From contig PEAD01000011.1 in NCBI GenBank assembly GCA_002753335.1, forward strand, positions 1 to 64,000: a DNA stretch of 64,000 nucleotides, written 5' to 3'. Positions within the stretch are counted from its first letter, which is position 1. Each line of letters begins with the position of its first letter. The position numbers were made by a program, and so were the translations under genes. The notes beneath the pieces were generated by a model. That model saw only the letters and a list, made by a program, of their open reading frames with translations, was not told the DNA's origin and ran no database searches. Positions 1 through 7,143 of the stretch are shown piece by piece. Origin of the DNA: Nitrospirae bacterium MYbin3. Lineage in GTDB: Bacteria; Nitrospirota; Thermodesulfovibrionia; Thermodesulfovibrionales; Dissulfurispiraceae.

Positions 1-110
1 AAAATCGAGGTGAAAAATGTTGACTTAAAAATGCGGAAGAAATAAGATAAATAAAATGGTGGTCTCGATTATCTGGGATTGAATTGGTCTCGGTTACTTG
101 GGACGTGACA
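1..110. mobile_element. Putative insertion-sequence end (IS21-like) with internal repeats
   Basis: Two near-identical 18-base direct repeats lie 25 bases apart (61-78 and 86-103, 15 of 18 positions equal), and the segment stops at 110 with TGTCAC read inward from the minus strand. A TG start and repeated internal blocks are typical of IS21-family ends, so I infer the end of an element whose body lies left of the window. A short plus-strand reading frame ends in TAA at 43-45 and could be the tail of its last gene. The family call is a guess; no transposase is visible. Confidence 0.35.
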
Positions 111-359
111 AATACATATGTAATGAAAAAGAACGACCAAAAGCAAAGAAACTTTTCTGCATAAATTTCTTATAAATAGTCATACTATTCGATCTCAGCA
201 AATCACAAGAAAAATATGACACTCTCTGGCTGAAGGCAGGAGTTATCTGAAAAACTGGCCGACTCCAGGAATACCGCTCTTCGCTCTGCGACATTCATCC
301 CCATTCTTAAAAGACTTGGAATTTTCTGACGCTCTTGATAAATTAAAATGAGGATAACT
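111..359. other. Unassigned spacer between IS end and group II intron
   Basis: No convincing gene or site. It is the downstream flank of the group II intron. A 66-codon minus-strand frame exists here but has no ribosome binding site and no recognisable motif. Confidence 0.3.
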
Positions 360-2320
360 GTAGAGTAGAGGGCTGGCGCGGTAGTATAGCACCCCGTTTC
401 CAGTCCCCCCTCATCAATTCCGTACGTTCGGTTTTCCCGAATACGGCTTTCCGATTATCTTCTTCCAGAAGTCTTCGCAGACTGAATCCATGGAGGTGTC
501 GTCGGTACTTCATAGACGCCTAAAGTTTCGAAGTAATACTTGTTCGGATAAGCCGAATATCCAAAACTTCGATAGTGGTGTTTCCGACGCAAGTATACCC
601 GAATCCTATAGACCAGATAGCTTCTCAAAGATGACAAGGCTTTTGTACAGTTTCCATATCGAAAGTAACATACCCATCCCCTGGCGACTTCATTGGCTCT
701 CCGGATTACCTCTTCGGTCGGCACTGTACTGTATCGCTCAGATGTCAGTTGTTTGATTTTTGAGCGTACATTCTTCAGTGCCTTTTTCGATGGCTCGGTG
801 AGAGGAAATGGACGTCCGCTATTCATTCCCCTGCGCATTTTTATGCTGAACCCCAAAAAGGCAAAGCTCTCTTGCCATGCATCCACGACTCGAGTCTTCT
901 CCTCATTCAGGGATAGCCCAAGCTCATTGAGAACCGTAGTCATCCCTTTCAGTATCCTCTCGGCATTGCCTTTGCACAGTACTACAGCATCATCGGCATA
1001 GCGCACGAGTCTCGCCCCCAGTCTTTCCTGTACTTTTTTGACCGCCCACAGCGTATCAAGTACGTTCAGATATATGTTGGCAAGCAACGGAGATATTACC
1101 CCGCCCTGCGGTGTTCCCTTGTCGTTCCCCTTGTATTCCGTCTTCCCATCCTCACGCTCTTCAACAATCGGAGCTCTCAGCCACATTTTGATAAGATTCA
1201 ATATCTGCTTATCCACAATGCGTTTGGCTACCAGTTGCATCAGCTTGTCATGAGGTATTGTGTCGAAGTACTTTGAGATGTCGGCATCAATTACATCTGT
1301 TTTGCCTTTATTAAGGTGCTTTGTTACATCGGCCACCGCCTGATGGGCGCTCCGCTTCGGTCTGAATCCGTAAGAGTTGTCCTGAAAGTCAGCTTCAAAT
1401 ATAGGTTCGATTACAATCTTTACGGCCATCTGTACTACCCTGTCCTTGATTACCGGAATCCCCAGCGGCCTTTTACCTCCGTTTGCCTTCGGGATATATA
1501 CCCTTCGGACTGCTTGAGGCTTGTAGCATTTTCGCTTCAGTTCTTCCGCAATCTCTTGAAGATACTTCTGGACTCCTCCGTCTCGTTCCTCTATGCTCTC
1601 AAAGGTCTCTCCGTCTATTCCCGGCGCCCCTTTGTTCGCTTTGACAAGTCCATAGGCATGGCTCAGGATGTCCTGCCTGTATACCTTGTCATACAGAAGA
1701 TAGAAACGATACTCTTTTTCCTGCTTGGCTTTCCGGTATAGTTTCCTCTGAAGTTCCCGAATCTTTTCTGGAGTTTTCAGCACTATGTGCAATCCCCTTT
1801 CCTTTGCTTCTTCGAAAACATGATAAAAGTATTGCCCCTTCCCTCTCCCGAGGTTATGTTGTCCTTTGGGGATTATATCGGTACTATGGGCAAATCCGAC
1901 TCCCTTTCCGACCCCGTGGACTTTCGTTTCCTTATATCCACCGGTTTGTCTTTCCTGTAAGACATCGGCAAGGGTCTCCCGTGCTCATCGTCGTATGGCT
2001 GCCCCTGCGTGTCACCCCTGATACCCCGGAAGTTCATCTATCGGTTACGGTAGTTATGGTCAGGATAGATGCGGCGGTCTTCCCCTTTGTAGAACAGGGT
2101 CGACAACTCCATTTTATGTTTCGAGGCTACATCTGGGTTCGCGCTCGCTGCGACCCGCAGGCTTGCTCAGCTCCCTATAGAAGCCTTTGTCAGAAAACTT
2201 AGCGCTTCAGGTTGCCCCTTGCACCTTCCTCAAGCTACGTGGGTGAGCTACCGAACTCCCACGGTCGGACTTCAACCGACTAGTCATACGTTTTGCACGG
2301 CATACTCTACAAATTCGCAC
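360..2320 (-). mobile_element. Group II intron (retrotransposable), full length
   Basis: The 5' end reads GTGCG from 2320 on the minus strand, the usual group II start. The reverse transcriptase sits in domain IV. Downstream of it, a domain V hairpin covers about 416-450: arms AGCCGTATTCGG and CCGAACGTACGG around a GAAAA-type loop. A domain VI-like stem follows (GGGGGGACTGG pairing with CCAGCCCTC), ending near 360 in CTCTAC. All expected parts are present and the gene is open, so it may be active. The exact 3' boundary is uncertain by a few bases. It lies 55 bases past an attC-like site; some group IIC introns are known to target attC sites, but the subclass here is not established. Confidence 0.75.
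455..1783 (-). CDS. ltrA: Group II intron reverse transcriptase/maturase
   Basis: Intron-encoded protein that promotes splicing of its host intron and reverse-transcribes it during retrohoming. About 442 residues. The N-terminal RT-0 region has [10 protein letters not shown], followed by finger/palm motifs including [32 protein letters not shown] and the catalytic YADD. The C-terminal maturase (GIIM) domain has WVCYFRYGN. The protein ends soon after domain X with no visible HNH endonuclease, so mobility probably relies on another primer source. I prefer the GTG at 1783, ten bases after an AAGGGG Shine-Dalgarno; a TTG three codons upstream is the alternative. No frameshift or stop interrupts it, which supports a functional element. 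Confidence 0.93.
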   Translation of the reverse strand: MLKTPEKIRELQRKLYRKAKQEKEYRFYLLYDKVYRQDILSHAYGLVKANKGAPGIDGETFESIEERDGGVQKYLQEIAEELKRKCYKPQAVRRVYIPKANGGKRPLGIPVIKDRVVQMAVKIVIEPIFEADFQDNSYGFRPKRSAHQAVADVTKHLNKGKTDVIDADISKYFDTIPHDKLMQLVAKRIVDKQILNLIKMWLRAPIVEEREDGKTEYKGNDKGTPQGGVISPLLANIYLNVLDTLWAVKKVQERLGARLVRYADDAVVLCKGNAERILKGMTTVLNELGLSLNEEKTRVVDAWQESFAFLGFSIKMRRGMNSGRPFPLTEPSKKALKNVRSKIKQLTSERYSTVPTEEVIRRANEVARGWVCYFRYGNCTKALSSLRSYLVYRIRVYLRRKHHYRSFGYSAYPNKYYFETLGVYEVPTTPPWIQSAKTSGRR

Positions 2321-2375
2321 TATTAGCCCATATTCAATTATTAGAATTACCGAAGGAAAGTGAGATAACGAAGAC

Positions 2376-2440
2376 GGGCAACCTGCCGCCGCCACTGAAC
2401 TATGATCGAAGAACGCAGCTCCCGGCGATCATGTTGACCC
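2376..2440 (-). other. Probable integron attC recombination site
   Basis: Read on the minus strand it opens with GGGTCAAC and closes with GTTGCCC, complementary outer core boxes with the obligatory AAC and GTT triplets. The next inner bases (ATG-ATCGCCG against CGGCGGCAG) also pair imperfectly. It starts 14 bases after the stop of the CTP-synthase-like gene, exactly where a cassette attC belongs. An alternative TGATCG/CGATCA hairpin also forms inside. The core boxes fit the consensus only partly, so it is weaker than the site at 3170. Confidence 0.45.
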
Positions 2441-2453
2441 GTTTTTTTGTGTA

Positions 2454-3152
2454 TTATTTCTTTATGCTTGCTTGAACAAAAGATTTTATTATTGGATGTG
2501 GCAAATCAGGTGTTGAATTTACCTGCGGAACAAATAGGGTCGCCAGAAAAAATTTATTCTTTGAAATTTCAATAATTCTTATTTCTCCATCAGAATCAAC
2601 CCCTGAAACAAGTAGATCAGGGTGCATTATATTTCCTTTGAATTCTGGATTTATCCCAAAATTACAGTAATAATTTTCTTCAGTCTCGTTTGCTCCGTAA
2701 CAGCGTGCAGCTAATGAACCAGATTGCAAACGAACTTTCATTCGTAAGCCAGCAAGGGAACATGCAAGCCGATTAATGAAAAGCTGTGAAGACGTTGGCC
2801 CGTATTCTTCATGTTGTGCATTGGTAAATCCAAGGACATTGCGTGCAAATTCCACCACAGTATGCTGAAATCCAGCACACGTGCCAAGATGTGGAATATT
2901 GTTTACGCGGGCAAATTTAATTGCCTTTATCGCTCCGTCCAAGCTTTTAAAAGGACTTCCGGGAGCAGACCAAATTCCCGCAAATTTTTTCAATAATTCT
3001 TCACTTTCCTTTTTGATTCTCTCCGTTTCAATCCATTCATAATCGAAGTCGAGTCCAGCCCTATCCCGAACATGCTCAAGAGCCTCATTAAGAGCTATAT
3101 GCGGCTTGAAATCGGGATAATATTCTCCAATTATTCCTAAATGTTTCATCAT
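2454..3152 (-). CDS. CTP synthase C-terminal region-related protein (degenerate class I glutaminase)
   Basis: A 232-residue free-standing relative of the glutaminase domain of CTP synthase, known in databases as the CTP synthase C-terminal region-related (seleno)protein; function unknown. The nucleophile region is retained as GTCAGFQHTVVEFARNVLG, with Cys where some relatives carry selenocysteine. The C-terminal catalytic stretch, FHPEF in the genuine PyrG of this window, reads FVPQV here, so both triad His and Glu are gone. Glutamine hydrolysis is therefore unlikely (inference); a thiol-based or binding role remains possible. The gene is followed by an attC-like site and preceded by another, so it looks like an integron cassette. 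No synthetase domain is present. Confidence 0.8.
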   Translation of the reverse strand: MMKHLGIIGEYYPDFKPHIALNEALEHVRDRAGLDFDYEWIETERIKKESEELLKKFAGIWSAPGSPFKSLDGAIKAIKFARVNNIPHLGTCAGFQHTVVEFARNVLGFTNAQHEEYGPTSSQLFINRLACSLAGLRMKVRLQSGSLAARCYGANETEENYYCNFGINPEFKGNIMHPDLLVSGVDSDGEIRIIEISKNKFFLATLFVPQVNSTPDLPHPIIKSFVQASIKK

Positions 3153-3169
3153 GTCTTCCGGTTATTGAA

Positions 3170-3237
3170 GCACAACGCTTGAGGTCATGGGGATGTGGCA
3201 CAGTTTGCCACCGATCCCGTGGAGCGAATTGTTATAA
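3170..3237 (-). other. Integron attC recombination site
   Basis: On the minus strand the site opens TTATAACAATTCGCTCC and closes CCTCAAGCGTTGTGC. This gives R''/L'' and L'/R' boxes closely resembling classical cassette attC sites (TAACAATTCG ... GCGTTG). The centre folds into a strong stem, GGGAT-GGTGGCA against TGCCAC-ATCCC, with loop AACTG. It overlaps the stop codon of the upstream thioesterase-like gene, as cassette attC sites often do. No integrase gene or attI is in view, so this is part of an integron array or a cluster of attC sites lacking an integrase. Confidence 0.72.
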
Positions 3238-3660
3238 ACCTTTTTTTGTAAGTTTGTTTCTCATTTTTGAATCAAATTTCTCTTTATTTATCACAAATCG
3301 CTCATGTCTTCCACTTGTGATCAAATCCAAACCGTCATGAGCTTCCACCTCAAATAGTAGACGCCGTCCGTCAACCTCGATCAGTCGTACTTTTGCGGTT
3401 ACTTCAAAACCTGGTGGAGTCGCAGCTATATGACTCACATCAATATGTGTGCCGACAGTCTGTTCATGCGGCCAATCAAGATGGGGATTTATTGACTTTA
3501 TGCATGCCCACTCAAGAAGGCCTACCAGGTATCCGGTAGCAAACACTTCTGGCATTTCCTGAAATTCTTCTGATTCAGGATAGAGAGCAGGAACAATTTT
3601 GGATTCAGGAATATGAAAGGTAAATTCTGATTCGATGCCAGGCTTTATTGTAGCTTTCAT
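3232..3660 (-). CDS. FlK-like hot-dog thioesterase (cassette gene)
   Basis: A 142-residue single hot-dog-fold protein similar to FlK, the fluoroacetyl-CoA thioesterase of Streptomyces cattleya, and its many relatives of unknown substrate. The three FlK catalytic residues have counterparts: Thr42 and Glu50 in ATGYLVGLLEWAC, and His77 in THIDVSHIAATPPG. The family hallmark EVDGRRLLFEVEAHDG is also intact. It likely hydrolyses a small acyl-CoA; fluoroacetate resistance is possible but not shown by sequence. The ATG at 3660 follows AAAGGA by seven bases, and a TTG one codon upstream is less likely. It is a cassette-like gene ending inside an attC site. Confidence 0.82.
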   Translation of the reverse strand: MKATIKPGIESEFTFHIPESKIVPALYPESEEFQEMPEVFATGYLVGLLEWACIKSINPHLDWPHEQTVGTHIDVSHIAATPPGFEVTAKVRLIEVDGRRLLFEVEAHDGLDLITSGRHERFVINKEKFDSKMRNKLTKKGL

Positions 3661-3862
3661 CAATATGTCCTTTTACTCATAATAGGTATTTTAATATTTC
3701 TTCTACATTTGCATTTTGCATAATTCTATCCAGACTTACAAGAATTATCAATACCGTTTACACACAAAAAATAGATACAACTAAACTATCAAGCAACTTT
3801 TTGTTTGACCTTTACTCTTCGGTATAATTTAGAGCATAGTTTATTACCGCTCGAAACTCTCA

Positions 3863-3939
3863 GCGTATTGTGTTACTGAGTCGGTAGGAGGAAGACATCG
3901 ATTTGTCGCTAACCTTAACTCTGTAACAGTTTTATACGC
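3863..3939. repeat. Large imperfect inverted repeat downstream of the toxin-antitoxin pair
   Basis: The outer arms GCGTAT/ATACGC are perfect. Inside them GTTAC/GTAAC, GAGT/ACTC and GGT/ACC also pair, giving a hairpin of about 77 bases with bulges. It sits where a cassette attC would be expected behind the antitoxin gene, but its ends lack the AAC/GTT core triplets, so I do not call it attC. The rest of the 300-base gap up to the thioesterase gene shows nothing else I can name. Confidence 0.45.
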
Positions 3940-3962
3940 ACTATCACCTCTCAGCAAATATT

Positions 3963-4319
3963 TCACGCTGAAAAAGCTTTCTTAGAGTTAGGCTTTTCGC
4001 CAGAAGACAGCGCATTCAGTCGCTCAATAGTGTCCGGATATTTTCTAACTAGCAGAATTAATGCCGCTGCCTGCATATTGGGTCTTGAAATGCCCTGTTC
4101 CCATTTTTCCAGCGTGCGTGGAGATACGCAGAGTTGATGAGCAAAAACTGTACGCGAGAGATTCAACCTATCACGTACTGCCCGTATAATTTTAGGTGTC
4201 ACGGACGGGGTGAATTGCCCTTCAATCTTGTATGTGCGTAGAGTGACCTTTCCCTTGCCGTGCTGCTTAATCTCTTCTATACCCTGCTTCAGTTCCATAA
4301 ATAAATTTCTCTTGTTCAT
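3963..4319 (-). CDS. HigA-type antitoxin, XRE-family helix-turn-helix protein
   Basis: A 118-residue DNA-binding antitoxin, expected to neutralise the RelE-fold toxin encoded just upstream and to repress the shared promoter. Residues about 44-100 form a XRE/Cro HTH: IIRAVRDRLNLSRTVFA, then SPRTLEKWEQGISRPN, which is typical of HigA/MqsA-like antitoxins. The N-terminal 40 residues probably bind the toxin (inference). The ATG overlaps the toxin stop codon in ATGA and follows GGAGGAG by eight bases, implying coupled translation. A GTG three codons earlier is too close to that Shine-Dalgarno. The toxin-first order is that of higBA. Confidence 0.85.
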   Translation of the reverse strand: MNKRNLFMELKQGIEEIKQHGKGKVTLRTYKIEGQFTPSVTPKIIRAVRDRLNLSRTVFAHQLCVSPRTLEKWEQGISRPNMQAAALILLVRKYPDTIERLNALSSGEKPNSKKAFSA

Positions 4320-4633
4320 ATGTTCCACTCCTCCACTAATTTCCTAAGGGCCTTGCATTCTTCAGGCCCCAAACTTGTGACTTCATTCTTAGCGTAAAGG
4401 GTAAGCAGGTAAATCCGGTCAACTGCAGAGTGAAAATAATAGATGATTCTCACTCCTGACCGCTTGCCCTTGCCTTTGGACTTCCATCGCGCTTTTCTTA
4501 ATCCGCCTGTCCCCTGCATAATATTTCCATCGACTGGGTTAGCAGCAAGATACGTTTGAAAATCCTTGTACTCCTCGTCCGACAAGTAATCAGGAAGTAG
4601 GCGAGTGAATATTTTTGTTTCGACGAAGAGCAT
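4316..4633 (-). CDS. HigB/RelE-family toxin
   Basis: A 105-residue toxin of the RelE/HigB superfamily; members cleave mRNA on the ribosome. The family features are ETKIFTRLLPDYLSDEEY at the start, then GTGGLRKARWKSKGKGKRSG and the core strand VRIIYYFHSAVDRIYLLTLYAKNE, which fits the RelE-like pattern of basic residues followed by a YY strand. The consensus N-terminus begins at this ATG, yet there is no Shine-Dalgarno and a -10 element ends only five bases upstream. Translation from a leaderless mRNA is therefore likely. It forms a two-gene operon with the HTH antitoxin. Confidence 0.85.
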   Translation of the reverse strand: MLFVETKIFTRLLPDYLSDEEYKDFQTYLAANPVDGNIMQGTGGLRKARWKSKGKGKRSGVRIIYYFHSAVDRIYLLTLYAKNEVTSLGPEECKALRKLVEEWNI

Positions 4634-4638
4634 ACACT

Positions 4639-4667
4639 AGTATACCCAAATAGCGTATAGTTTGCAA
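4639..4667 (-). promoter_or_regulatory. Promoter of the toxin-antitoxin operon
   Basis: TTGCAA at 4667-4662, a 17-base spacer and TATACT at 4644-4639. Only five bases separate the -10 from the ATG, so transcription should begin at or next to the start codon. An imperfect palindrome around CTAG overlaps the -10 and start codon and could be the antitoxin operator (inference). Confidence 0.65.
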
Positions 4668-4917
4668 GTCGCTATCAATATCGAGGTGGCGACGAAACGC
4701 TTGCAGGTCATTTATTCCGAGTATAAACCTTGATAACTGGTGATCGTTATGCCGATGAAAATTGCAGGAAGAAATTTTTAGCAAAAAAATGGGCCGGGTC
4801 TATTTTATTGTTTAGGCCATTTTGTGTCATTCAGAGTGAAGAGAAAAATCTCATCTTAAGGATATACTGGCGACACAATTCAGCGCGATGGGGATAAGTT
4901 CCTGTAGTGAATGCGGA
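4668..4917. other. Intergenic spacer, no gene seen
   Basis: No supported gene. One weak hairpin pairs 4786-4795 (AAAATGGGCC) with 4815-4823 (GGCCATTTT). Read on the minus strand its second arm runs into seven T's, so it could act as a weak terminator in that direction. Nothing else stands out. Confidence 0.3.
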
Positions 4918-5027
4918 GTTTGAGTAAAAGTTCTTTGCGAAGAGACGCGTAAAACAGCCGTGAGTGTTTGAGGCTGCAGGCCGAGTTTCACGGCTGTAGC
5001 GGAGCGAGCATTTAGAACTTTCCAAAC
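4918..5027. repeat. Large imperfect inverted repeat upstream of lipA
   Basis: Nested arms pair in order: GTTTG (4918) with CAAAC (5023), AAAGTTCT (4927) with AGAACTTT (5014), and CAGCCGTGA (4955) with TCACGGCTG (4988). A small GGC/GCC stem lies in the middle. The result is a 110-base foldback at the boundary between the accessory island and the housekeeping genes. It may be a non-autonomous mobile unit (REP or MITE type) or a structured RNA; no coding potential is evident. Confidence 0.5.
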
Positions 5028-5076
5028 GCAGCGTGAATAATGAAGGGCGGTTGGCTCACGCAGTATCACATCGTTC

Positions 5077-5106
5077 TTGTACAACTTCTTTATTTTTTTG
5101 TATCTT
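5077..5106 (+). promoter_or_regulatory. Possible leaderless promoter of lipA
   Basis: TTGTAC, an 18-base spacer and TATCTT, followed after seven bases by the lipA ATG. No Shine-Dalgarno precedes that ATG. The hexamers match the consensus only moderately. Confidence 0.35.
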
Positions 5107-5113
5107 TAAACCT

Positions 5114-5965
5114 ATGCGTATTCCTGAATGGATTAAAACCGATTATAGCGGACAGCATTCCATAAAAAACTTTATGCGCGGCAAGCGCCTTACGACAGTA
5201 TGCGAAGAGGCGCGCTGTCCCAACCGGGGCTACTGCTTTTCTAAACCGACAGCTACCTTTATGATACTCGGCGATGTCTGCACGCGGAACTGCGGCTTTT
5301 GCGCTGTTGCTCATGGGACACCGAACACTCCGGACAAAGAAGAGCCGCAGAGGGTTGCCGAGGCTGTTTCTGAAATGGGACTGAAGTTTGTCGTAATCAC
5401 TTCAGTAACAAGGGATGACCTGCAGGATGGTGGTGCAAGCCACTTTGCAGAGACGATAAAGACAGTGAGAAAGCAGTGTCCTGATGTTAAAATCGAGGTG
5501 CTGACCCCTGACTTCAACGGCAGCGAAGCAGCGCTCCAAACAGTTCTTAATGCAAGGCCGGATGTTTTTAATCACAATATAGAAACCGTAAAAAGGCTTT
5601 ATTTCAAGGTTCGGCCGCAGGCCTATTATGAGCGTTCGCTTAAGTTTCTGAAAACAGTAAAACAGCTTGCGCTGCAGACTAAGACCAAATCAGGCTTTAT
5701 GGTTGGGCTGGGTGAAACGCGCGATGAAATATCCGGACTTCTGCGGGATTTAAGAGCGGCGCAATGTGATTTTCTGACAGTCGGACAGTATCTAAGGCCT
5801 GCAAAAAAAAATCTGGCTGTTGTAGAATACTTAAAACCGGGGGTCTTCGAAAGCATAAAAGAAGAGGCCCTTTTGCTCGGTTTTGAGTTTGCGGCTTCAG
5901 GCCCGCTGGTCAGAAGTTCTATGAACGCCGAAGAAATGTATGAAGGAGGATTCAAAAATGTTTGA
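5114..5965 (+). CDS. lipA: Lipoyl synthase LipA
   Basis: Radical-SAM enzyme that inserts two sulfur atoms into protein-bound octanoyl groups to form lipoyl cofactors of 2-oxoacid dehydrogenases and the glycine cleavage system. It has 284 residues, a normal length. The auxiliary cluster cysteines are Cys30, Cys35 and Cys41 ([12 protein letters not shown]). The radical-SAM cluster cysteines are Cys56, Cys60 and Cys63 (CTRNCGFC). The C-terminal GPLVRSS supplies the family Ser ligand. The start chosen is the ATG that gives the usual N-terminus; an ATG 27 codons earlier adds unrelated residues. The 3' end overlaps the aminotransferase start by eight bases. No lipB is in this window. Confidence 0.96.
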   Translation: MRIPEWIKTDYSGQHSIKNFMRGKRLTTVCEEARCPNRGYCFSKPTATFMILGDVCTRNCGFCAVAHGTPNTPDKEEPQRVAEAVSEMGLKFVVITSVTRDDLQDGGASHFAETIKTVRKQCPDVKIEVLTPDFNGSEAALQTVLNARPDVFNHNIETVKRLYFKVRPQAYYERSLKFLKTVKQLALQTKTKSGFMVGLGETRDEISGLLRDLRAAQCDFLTVGQYLRPAKKNLAVVEYLKPGVFESIKEEALLLGFEFAASGPLVRSSMNAEEMYEGGFKNV

Positions 5966-7139
5966 ATTTAACAGAATAAAAAGGCTGCCTCCCTATGTGT
6001 TTGCGATAGTGAACACCTTAAAGATGGAATATCGCAGAAAGGGTGAAGACATCATAGACCTCGGCATGGGCAATCCTGACATGCCTACACCCAAGCATAT
6101 CGTTGACAAGCTGACAGAGGCGGCGAACAATCCCAAAAACCACCGCTACTCAGCATCTAAAGGTATTACCCAGCTTCGCGTTGCGATAACCGAATGGTAC
6201 AAACGCCGCTATGACGTTGACCTTGACCCTGAAACAGAGGCGGTTGTCACTATCGGTTCAAAGGAAGGCTTGTCGCACCTTGCTCTGGCGACCATACAGC
6301 CCGGAGATGTAGTAATTACGCCTACTCCGGCATATCCTATACATCCCTACAGCGTTATAATCGCGGGCGGCGAAGTAACGAGCGTGCCGATAGGACCCGG
6401 AATAGATTTTTTCAGCGAGCTTGACAGGGCGCTTAAAAAGACATGGCCTAGACCCAAGATGCTGATACTCAACTTCCCGCACAACCCAACTACGACTGTG
6501 GTCCACGGCCTCGATTTTTTTACAAAGATTGTTGACTTTGCGAGAGAAAACAACATTATCGTACTTCAAGATTTTGCTTACGCTGACCTGACCTTTGACG
6601 AATACAAGGCGCCAAGCATACTTCAGGTGCCGGGCGCAAAGGATGTGGCTGTAGAGTTTTTTTCGCTCACAAAAAGCTATTCGATGGCTGGATGGCGCGT
6701 AGGCTTCTGCTGCGGCAACAAAGAGGTGGTGGGCGCGCTTATAAAAATTAAAAGTTATCTGGACTATGGGATGTTCCAGCCTATACAGATAGCGAGCATC
6801 GTGGCTCTGCGCGGCCCGCAGGACTGCGTTCAGGATATACGAAAAACATACGAATCGCGCAGGAATGTCCTCATAAAAGGTTTGAACCAGGCTGGATGGA
6901 ATGTTCCGCCTCCGCAGGCAACCATGTTCGTCTGGGCCGAGATACCGGAGCAGTTCAAAAAAATGGGTTCGCTTGAATTCGCCAAATTCCTTATCGCAGA
7001 GGCTGGCGTGGCGGTTGCGCCCGGCATAGGCTTTGGTGAGGACGGCGACAGCTTTGTAAGGTTCGCGCTGGTCGAAAACGAACACAGGATAAAGCAGGCG
7101 GCAAAGGGAATTAAAAAAGCACTGAACAAAGGAGCTTAG
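5958..7139 (+). CDS. Class I/II aminotransferase, AlaC/alanine transaminase-like
   Basis: PLP enzyme of fold type I, 393 residues, resembling AlaC and the alanine/LL-diaminopimelate aminotransferase group. N-terminal [13 protein letters not shown], substrate-binding [11 protein letters not shown] and the PLP-lysine motif [15 protein letters not shown] are all visible. It probably makes alanine from pyruvate and glutamate; a role in lysine or aspartate-family synthesis is possible because homoserine dehydrogenase follows. A perfect AAGGAGG lies ten bases before the ATG, inside the end of lipA, so the two are co-transcribed. Substrate specificity cannot be settled from sequence alone. Confidence 0.9.
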   Translation: MFEFNRIKRLPPYVFAIVNTLKMEYRRKGEDIIDLGMGNPDMPTPKHIVDKLTEAANNPKNHRYSASKGITQLRVAITEWYKRRYDVDLDPETEAVVTIGSKEGLSHLALATIQPGDVVITPTPAYPIHPYSVIIAGGEVTSVPIGPGIDFFSELDRALKKTWPRPKMLILNFPHNPTTTVVHGLDFFTKIVDFARENNIIVLQDFAYADLTFDEYKAPSILQVPGAKDVAVEFFSLTKSYSMAGWRVGFCCGNKEVVGALIKIKSYLDYGMFQPIQIASIVALRGPQDCVQDIRKTYESRRNVLIKGLNQAGWNVPPPQATMFVWAEIPEQFKKMGSLEFAKFLIAEAGVAVAPGIGFGEDGDSFVRFALVENEHRIKQAAKGIKKALNKGA

Positions 7140-7143
7140 AGTA

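Noticed and set aside
94-294. 66-codon minus-strand frame left of the intron
   Set aside because: No Shine-Dalgarno, no recognisable sequence, and it runs across the putative IS end.
1316-1741. Plus-strand open frame within the intron
   Set aside because: Antisense of the reverse transcriptase gene.
3863-3939. Reading the foldback as a third attC site
   Set aside because: The ends lack the AAC and GTT core triplets required for integrase cleavage.
4786-4823. Intrinsic terminator between the toxin gene and lipA
   Set aside because: The stem has a bulge and a 19-base loop, and no gene is positioned to need it; noted only as a weak hairpin.
5033-5113. Upstream ATG for lipA at 5033
   Set aside because: It would add 27 residues unlike any LipA and begin upstream of the likely promoter.
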